Below, one piece after another: positions 58,055 to 64,000 of a stretch of 64,000 nt of DNA. The stretch's first letter is position 1. Each line of letters begins with the position of its first letter. The notes under the pieces are model-generated. The model saw nothing but the letters and a program-made list of their open reading frames with translations. It did not search any database and was not told where the DNA came from. Origin of the DNA: Phlegmacium glaucopus (Eukaryota > Basidiomycota > Agaricomycetes > Agaricales > Cortinariaceae); assembly GCA_015039465.1 (NCBI GenBank), contig MU130512.1, forward strand, positions 110,438-174,437. The letters are read 5' to 3'. A program made the translations under genes and the position numbers.

Positions 58055-58799
58055 TAACATTACATCTATATGTATATATGGTTATAAAAGCAACAGCATC
58101 TGATGGAACCACTTATGACAAACATGCATTCAATATTCAAGCATGTGAACAACTCAATGCATGGTTGGGTGGATTTGGGTCTATTCTCAAGTGAATGACT
58201 CGGACTCCTCTAAATTTTAACTGGTTCATACACATAATACTTTTTATCATACAAGAAATGTTATCAAGCAAAAAACAAATAAGCAAAAAAGAGAGAAGCA
58301 GGAAAGGTCAATGACAATGATCATAGCAATAGTGATGCTTAATAAGTAAATAAATAAATTGTACATCCATACACATGTACATGTAACAGAGGCAGAACAA
58401 ATAAATAAACCAAATTTGGAGCAGACCCATCTGTAGGAGCTGGATTACACCAAGTCTGACAAAGAGTGTCTGTTTTGTGATGATTCTGATAATGGTAGCT
58501 ATCAACTATGAATCTGGTTGTTTGTGACCAGGTGTTCCATTGACCTTGAGCAACAATATGCTTAAGTAATTGACAAGCTTTATCAATGCATACTGAACAG
58601 AACTCATTGTATATTATTGCTCAGCATTGAAACTGCAGCAATGAATGTATCAAAGTGATGAATCGCCATCAATCTAACACAATGTTAAAACAGGTGAAAT
58701 AGACAATCCGACCTGTTAAAATAATTGTCAGACTATCCTATGAATCGCAAGTGAACTTGAGTTAACAGGGTGCGATCTCGGCTTCTAAGTGTAGCCCAT
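58055..58799. other. Intergenic, no gene recognised
   Basis: Unique AT-rich sequence between the solo LTR and the host-gene block. Short minus-strand frame 58505-58308 is hydrophobic but not recognisable. Confidence 0.5.
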
Positions 58800-59830
58800 C
58801 TAAGAAATTTGGATTCCTCGAGAACTGGCATCCACCAATACCAATCGTGCGCCTTTCAACAGCCGAGTCTTCTTGACAGAGCCATCCGGATCCTTAACCT
58901 CATAAGACCAAGCATCCAAAGCGTTTCGAACATGAAGTCTACAAGGTGCATCATGGTTTATTTTGATGTAATCCACCATAGACAAATTACACCGCGTTTC
59001 TTGTGGATATGTCGATGTATCAATAGTAGTAGTAACATTTAGAAGAAATGAAAGATCTGGATGAGTCTGGTGGTGATCCACATTGGTGGTGGCTGATGAT
59101 ATTCTGGATTGCGGTGAAAAATTGAAGGAGATTCCGAGAGGACCAAGTTTGCCGACTTTGCGGAGGCGAAGTAGAAAGTCCCAGAAATCGAGGATGGAGC
59201 CTTGGGTCCAGGAAACTTGATCGTTGACTACGGGTGAGGAAGGAATCGGGATAATGTGGGAAGGGTCGAGAAAAGCTCCGGAGGTACAATTTTTCCAAGG
59301 AAACGTGCCACGAACGGGGATCAACCAAGCCACACGCGCGTCATCGGGTAAAGAAAATGTTATGTATGGCGCAATGAAAACGGGTTCCGTTTTCTCGAAT
59401 GGCTTTCCTTTAGGAGGAGACGGCGAAGGACAGAAAGGCGAGGGGTATACATGGGGCTAACATTATGGGGCTGAGCCTAGCTTTCGGATAGTTACGCAGA
59501 CAAATTATTGTTTACCTTGGGAATAAACCCATACAACGCTCCCATTTCGAGTTTCCTCCGCTTTGCCTGTGGCTCCGACACGGAATCCGGGCTCCTTTCC
59601 CGTTTCTCAATAATTGGATTTGTCAGTAATTGTGGTTCCAACTTCTGTTCTTGATGGGCGTTGTTACGGAAAATTGAACCCAAATCGGTGTTAACGAACT
59701 CGTCTAGATCATCGAGACTGAATACTTCGTCTTGAGTAACAACCGAGCCCCACTCCTTGAGATCACACAACCCCGCTTCGTGCGGAGGTCTCGTTGGAGG
59801 TACGTTAGCAAAGCTGTAGACAGTTTCTTA
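58800..59830 (-). CDS. Conserved-looking hypothetical protein, at least two exons
   Basis: Exon from about 59824 (FANVPPTRPPHEAGLCDLKEW) to 59516 includes SLDDLDEFVNTDLG and an NLS-like PQAKRRKLEMGALYG. The intron is 59457-59515 (GTAAAC to TTAG). The second exon, 59456-58800, begins PHVYPSPF and includes KTEPVFIAPYITFSLP, VAWLIPVRGTFPWKN, LGISFNFSPQSR and DYIKINHDAPCRLHVRNALD, ending RGIQIS. No stop in either exon and a clean splice in phase 0 support a real gene. I recognise no domain. There is no ATG in the first exon shown, so a further 5' exon is needed, perhaps in 59830-60260. Confidence 0.65.
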
Positions 59831-60039
59831 CACATAAATCAGATTACGCAGATTTGGAGAAGAGGGAAGGAAAAAGCGAACTGGGTTTTGGCTCAGGAAA
59901 ACGCGTCAGTAATGGGGACACTATTTTCTCGTTTCTCCATCCTGAAGATGTTGATAGAGCATTTTGAACAAGTCTGTGCCCTTGGGCTAATAGCTTATTT
60001 TGCGAGGCTCGAGATAAGACCATTGAGTTGTGCACATAG

Positions 60040-60279
60040 TTATGTACCGTCACAGTGTACGGAGTTGCCTGTAAGTCTGATGTTGATTGAGTTAGAGTCA
60101 TCAGGAGGAGTCGTGGCTGTAATCACGGGATCACCACTGAAAACGGAAGGGAAATGAGCAGCGCTGGTGTTATCTTTGGATTCAATCGATAACGTGCTCC
60201 ACTTGGGTCCATTGTACCCATTCCGTTGCCTTTTTCCCCAGAACCCTAGCAGTCGGAGATCCGCGAATTCACAAGACAA
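60040..60279 (-). CDS. Possible 5' exon(s) of the gene at 58800-59830
   Basis: Minus-strand open segment LRLLGFWGKRQRNGYNGPKW to NSINIRLTGNSVHCDG, without an in-frame ATG. An alternative frame has ATG near 60220 (MGTMDPSGARYR). Position and strand would suit an upstream exon, but splice junctions were not resolved. The plus-strand frame over 59732-60157 is judged a shadow. Confidence 0.3.
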   Translation of the reverse strand: MSCEFADLRLLGFWGKRQRNGYNGPKWSTLSIESKDNTSAAHFPSVFSGDPVITATTPPDDSNSINIRLTGNSVHCDGT

Positions 60280-60488
60280 AATTGATTCGAACGTGTGTCT
60301 ATCCCAGCCAATCAGAATTCAGATATTCTGTCGTGTGCTCCGTGCCTGTCGACCTTTGCACGTTTCATGGGGCACACGAGCACTGGCTTGGGCATGACTA
60401 TACGTAGTGGCGCATGTCAACTGGATTCGTTCAATAGCCTTCATCTGCTTCAAACCATTACATAAAGCAGTTCTACGTATCCCCCCCC

Positions 60489-61670
60489 ATGTCAGAGTTG
60501 CAGAAGGACCTATACTCAGCTAGCTGTAACCCACCTCGACGTGCAAAGCGTATTTCTATTGTTGAATCATCTCAACTTTCACACGACCGTGCGACCCTTC
60601 CAATGCCCTCAACCATGCCCGCAGTAAGCTCTATCACTACAGACGCCATTCCAGCACCACCAGCTGCAGCACCTGCAAAGCGAGGTCGCAAACCCGGGCC
60701 CTTGTCTCGCTCAGCCCGAGAAGCTCAGCGCCGACTGAATCACTCCATCATCGAGAAGGCAAGGCGTACCAAGATCAACGATGCCCTCGCAACTTTGAGG
60801 CAACTCGTTCCAGTCGATTATGGTTCCACACAACCACAAAACGAGCCACATGAGGAGGAAGACGACGACGACGACGACGAATACCCTGAAGAAGGTGCGA
60901 AACGGACGAAACCGAAACCGAAGCCCAAAGGTACTGGCAAGCGAGAGGAGAAGGAGAAGGAATTCAAGCTAGAGATCCTCGTCAGGACTGTCTCATTTCT
61001 TCAGGACCTCCTTCAACGTGTCGACGCCATGGAGAATAGCTTACCAGTTTGCAAACACTGTGGAGAAGCTACCGAACCTTGCAAAAAACGGAAACACAGT
61101 CAAGTATACGACGAAGACGACAACGATTATAGGAATCCCAAGATCCCTCGCAATGCAGAAACCTCCTCAAAAGTTCTCAATAGCCCAGTTCCCACTACAG
61201 AACCGCAAACCACCGGAAACAGATCACAAGCCCGCCTCCCGTCCATCTCATCATGGCTTCCCAATGTTGTCATTGACCCAAGTCTCCTCCCACCCCAAAA
61301 CAAACCCGAACGATCTGTCAGCCCCAGTTCTGCCTATCTCCCTTCTCCACCCTCCTCGACGCACTTTGATCCCATTAGGACATCCCAAGTGCCGCCTGTC
61401 TTGAACCTCGGTCCGGTAGCTACAGCCGCTATGGTCACACTACCCCGCACCTCGGAAGACGAGTCCGCTGCGTCTCTTCTCCTTCAAATCGCCACATCCC
61501 CTCCTTTCCGACCATCCTTAGCGACTTCATCAACCAATTCAAGCTACAATCTTCCTGATCCATCTAAATTTTTGTTACATTCTGACGTAAGGCACCAAAG
61601 GCTGGGACAGGTCCGACAACCCCAAACGCCCGGATCGCTTTTGGGTTTATATCAAGAGCAGAAGTATTAA
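60489..61670 (+). CDS. bHLH transcription factor with an expanded loop
   Basis: 393 codons, single exon, start ATG 60489 after a C-run. Residues about 76-107 form the basic region and helix 1 (REAQRRLNHSIIEKARRTKI, NDALATLRQLVP); the basic region has Asn-His-x-x-x-Glu-x-x-Arg-Arg, expected to contact E-box DNA. Helix 2 (FKLEILVRTVSFLQDLLQRV) comes only after about 55 residues rich in Asp/Glu and Lys/Pro (EEEDDDDDDEYPEE, TKPKPKPKGTG). Most bHLH loops are far shorter. The N-terminus carries an AT-hook-like KRGRKPGP. A CKHCGEATEPC motif follows helix 2, and the C-terminal half is Ser/Pro-rich. Nuclear; target genes unknown. Intact frame. Confidence 0.85.
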   Translation: MSELQKDLYSASCNPPRRAKRISIVESSQLSHDRATLPMPSTMPAVSSITTDAIPAPPAAAPAKRGRKPGPLSRSAREAQRRLNHSIIEKARRTKINDALATLRQLVPVDYGSTQPQNEPHEEEDDDDDDEYPEEGAKRTKPKPKPKGTGKREEKEKEFKLEILVRTVSFLQDLLQRVDAMENSLPVCKHCGEATEPCKKRKHSQVYDEDDNDYRNPKIPRNAETSSKVLNSPVPTTEPQTTGNRSQARLPSISSWLPNVVIDPSLLPPQNKPERSVSPSSAYLPSPPSSTHFDPIRTSQVPPVLNLGPVATAAMVTLPRTSEDESAASLLLQIATSPPFRPSLATSSTNSSYNLPDPSKFLLHSDVRHQRLGQVRQPQTPGSLLGLYQEQKY

Positions 61671-62036
61671 TACGAGCCCTCCATTGAGGCGAGCCTCTTC
61701 AGCAATCTTTGACCAATTAGATAATGGAACTTGCTCTTGAAGAATGAAAGAAAGAATCGGATACTTGTAAGTCGACAACTGTAAGTTATATCTACAATGT
61801 AAAAACCCTCCAAAATATATATTATTATTTTCATTCAGCTGAGGTCAGAACCAGTCATGATCGCAGTGTTTCTACCAAGTGACTTTCAAGGAGGACTGTG
61901 TAACTTCAGTAGCTTCAGTTACTTACTCTCCTCTTCTCTGGTATTTCGCGGAAACGGATAGTACTGGCTCAAACAAGAGAGAAAATCATGCATCAAATCA
62001 GCTCTAACTTTGATTAACCTCGCATTATAAGCACTT
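61671..62036. other. Convergent intergenic region
   Basis: 3' regions of the bHLH gene (plus) and the hydrolase (minus) meet here. AT-rich; nothing else seen. Confidence 0.5.
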
Positions 62037-63764
62037 CTAAAGACTGGCTTTTAATGATGGCACAGCCATTTGGAAGTGATGCAGGATAAATTTGTTGAGA
62101 TCATCAGCTATAATAAATGTTTTCTTAATTTTAGAAAAAGGGGAAAAAAATAAACCAATCAAAAAAACACATACCCATCTCATGTGGCGCCTCCTGAGGT
62201 ATCTATTTTATTGTTTTTGAGAGATCAGATAAGGCAAAAAAAGAGCCGAGGGCGCGACGCGTACCAAATGGCCTCCACCCATGATTTTCACATTAGTTGA
62301 CTTCTTCGGACGTACCCAAACACGATACTTCGTCGTACCAGGCTTCCCAAGCTCTGGTGCACCAGGTTTTCCAGGCATAAGCCACCTCATCACAATCCTT
62401 TCATCTAGGTTAACGAGACGCTCGTACACTTCGAATGCCGTGTGTATATCTGCAAAAACCACGGCTTCTAGTACGCCTGGCATCTTAAGCTTGGCAATTT
62501 CTTTCCCGTGCTCGTCTTTGGTAAGGTAGATACCGCAATCGACGTAGATCCGAAGAACGGCTGGATGCCAGGCTTGAAAAAAGGGATTTTTTGAAAATGA
62601 ATCAAGGGCTTCTTGTCTATTTAGGAAGGTAAGTTATATCGTGTAAAAAAATAAGAAGGTAATGGAATGCAAGTCTGCTTGCCTGGAAGACCAAGTATCT
62701 CGTCGACTTAGAGCGCCCGGGAGAAAGAGGCTAGGTTTCACGTCGTCAGGATTCGGAGGTTGGAGGATCACTGGGTCAACTAAGACCAAGGAGTGAAATA
62801 AATTTGGATAAACTGAAGCTGCGAGTGAACTAAACTACAATTTAGTTTTTTTTCGGACAAAAGGAACTATTGAGATTCGAGCCCTACCAGATACATCCGC
62901 CGTAGGAATGCCCTACAGCCACGAGCTTGCGATCCTTGAACCCTCTTTGTATACGTAGTGATGTCTCCTCGGCTGAGACTCGCTGTAAATGGACAGGGAG
63001 CACTGTGCCAGTTGGGGTAGGGGGTAGGAAATGCAAGAGGAAGTTGGCGACGTCGCGTCCGCCATCGATCCAATCGGCTTCATACGAGACAAATGAAATT
63101 GACGATTCGTGAACAGAAATCCATAAAACGAACTCACATACTCCCGAAGCTTTTGCTGCATTGATAAGGCCTGCGTCACCATGATGCACAGACTCCCACG
63201 CCCAAATCTCGTCTATGACTCCAGCAGCAGGCAAAGAAAGTAGGCGGCCTACTACCGGTTCCCAAATCTACAACACACATACAAGTTCGATATGTTGAAT
63301 ATGGAATTCCAAGATAAGCTTTTGTGACTCACCTCCTTAGGAAACCCATTGGCGTGTGCCAAGAACAACGTCACTCCCGTCCTGTTGGACAAATCTAAAC
63401 CTTTCTTGACATACCGATTAACGCAGTTCCAAAGAATCAGAGGGTATCCATCCGTCACTTTGGTATCGTTACCCCAGTCAAGGAGCTGTGAAGCAGATTC
63501 TGCTAATACCTGACGTCGTTCTTCCTTTGTTGCGCCTGCATGAGGGAGTTTCGGCAGAGGGATTAGTGGGGTAGTCCGCAGGTACGATGCAGGGAATAGA
63601 TGCGTAGTGAGCGTGAATGGAACATCAAATGCAGGTTTACGAGGAGGTGAAGGTAAAGCTGGCAAGTCGAGGGGTTCTGGGGGTGGGTACACCGGTAAGG
63701 CATCTCTGACGTGATACTTGTTCCATGTAAACGGTGGTGGCTGGGGATAAGCGTTCTGCTCCAT
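62037..63764 (-). CDS. Alpha/beta hydrolase, six exons, 463 residues
   Basis: Exons (minus strand): 63764-63333, 63267-62895, 62818-62683, 62616-62265, 62202-62175, 62107-62037. The total of 1392 nt is exactly 464 codons including the stop, which supports the model. Motifs: FLAHANGFPKEIWEPVV (oxyanion-side strand), GHSYGG (nucleophile Ser elbow GxSxG, split by an intron), SLVLVDPVILQPP, FFQAWHPAVLRIYV and C-terminal GGGHLIPQEAP, where His would complete the triad. The third intron has a GC donor (GCAAGC, 62677-62682). The fold suits a serine esterase, lipase or thioesterase; resemblance to Lpx1-type hydrolases is only suggestive. No secretion signal or C-terminal SKL is seen (ends LKASL). Intact. 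Confidence 0.85.
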
Positions 63765-64000
63765 TGATAACACCAAGGCTCTAATAGCTTGTATCGCTGG
63801 CCTCTAGAAGTTGGATACAAACCAATGGTTATTGGTGGGTGTTATTTTTAAATTTCACGTGGTTCAAGTGCGCCCGGGCTTTGGAGTAGCCGCATCCATA
63901 GCGACTCACTTCCAGGAAATATGGGCAGGTATATGATATTTGACCCACAAGGAACAGTGTTGCCTTATCTAAAAACATCACGTGCCATCTGAACGGCTCT
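63765..64000. promoter_or_regulatory. Upstream region of the hydrolase gene
   Basis: 236 bp to the window end with no clear TATA box or other recognised motif. Any divergent gene lies outside. Confidence 0.3.

Noticed and set aside
59732..60157. 141-codon plus-strand ORF as a gene
   Set aside because: Overlaps the better supported minus-strand exons, has no recognisable features and no splice context.

Overview
The window is nuclear DNA of a mushroom-forming basidiomycete (Agaricomycetes). Evidence: many short introns (about 45-60 nt) with GT-AG and some GC-AG borders; a DUF6535 membrane protein; a Plavaka-type (CMC) transposase; a basidiomycete-type G-domain protein; chromodomain Gypsy and Tad-like LINE elements; and TA-flanked MITEs. 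No rRNA, tRNA or CRISPR array was recognised. Most of the first 58 kb is nested, decaying transposons, and many reading frames end at TGA where CGA is expected.

Layout. 1-7 kb: repeats, fragments of a CMC/Tnp2-type transposon protein, a MITE and an ABC-transporter scrap. 7.1-10.8 kb: a decayed gene of unknown function split by a 1.4 kb solo-LTR-like element. 12.1-15.7 kb: a multi-exon gene split by the same element; 22.3-23.4 kb holds a second copy that is the empty site. 15.7-19.3 kb: an LTR fragment with a nested MITE, then a truncated LINE. 20.9-22.3 kb: a TPR-repeat gene fragment. 24.4-32.2 kb: a dead Plavaka transposase (minus strand) and a divergent multi-exon gene (plus strand). 34.6-36.6 kb: a DUF6535 gene. 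37.3-38.7 kb: a G-domain gene, followed by a 70-bp satellite of 15 near-identical copies. 41.6-56.9 kb: a full-length Gypsy element (Gypsy-1, TSD CAACT) carrying an antisense Zn2Cys6-like gene and containing a solo LTR, a complete second Gypsy (Gypsy-2, TSD ACGA) and, inside that, a poly(A) SINE-like insert (13-bp TSD). 57.2-58.0 kb: a MITE and a solo LTR of Gypsy-1. 58.8-63.8 kb: the only ordinary host-gene block, with an unknown two-exon gene (minus), a bHLH transcription factor (plus) and a six-exon alpha/beta hydrolase (minus).

The most unusual observation is that at least three stretches (about 600-1600, 4502-5585 and 13032-14422) are written as string-reversed but NOT complemented copies of recognisable sequence. 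Flipping each block in place restores an LTR end with its target duplication, a transposon terminal inverted repeat, and coding sequence. Three A-runs of exactly 25 nt (4477-4501, 13413-13437, 22270-22294) lie at sequence breaks, two of them touching these blocks. I think gap-closure error is the likeliest cause, with A25 standing for gap placeholders. If raw reads confirmed the blocks, no known mechanism would explain them. All alignments were done by eye.
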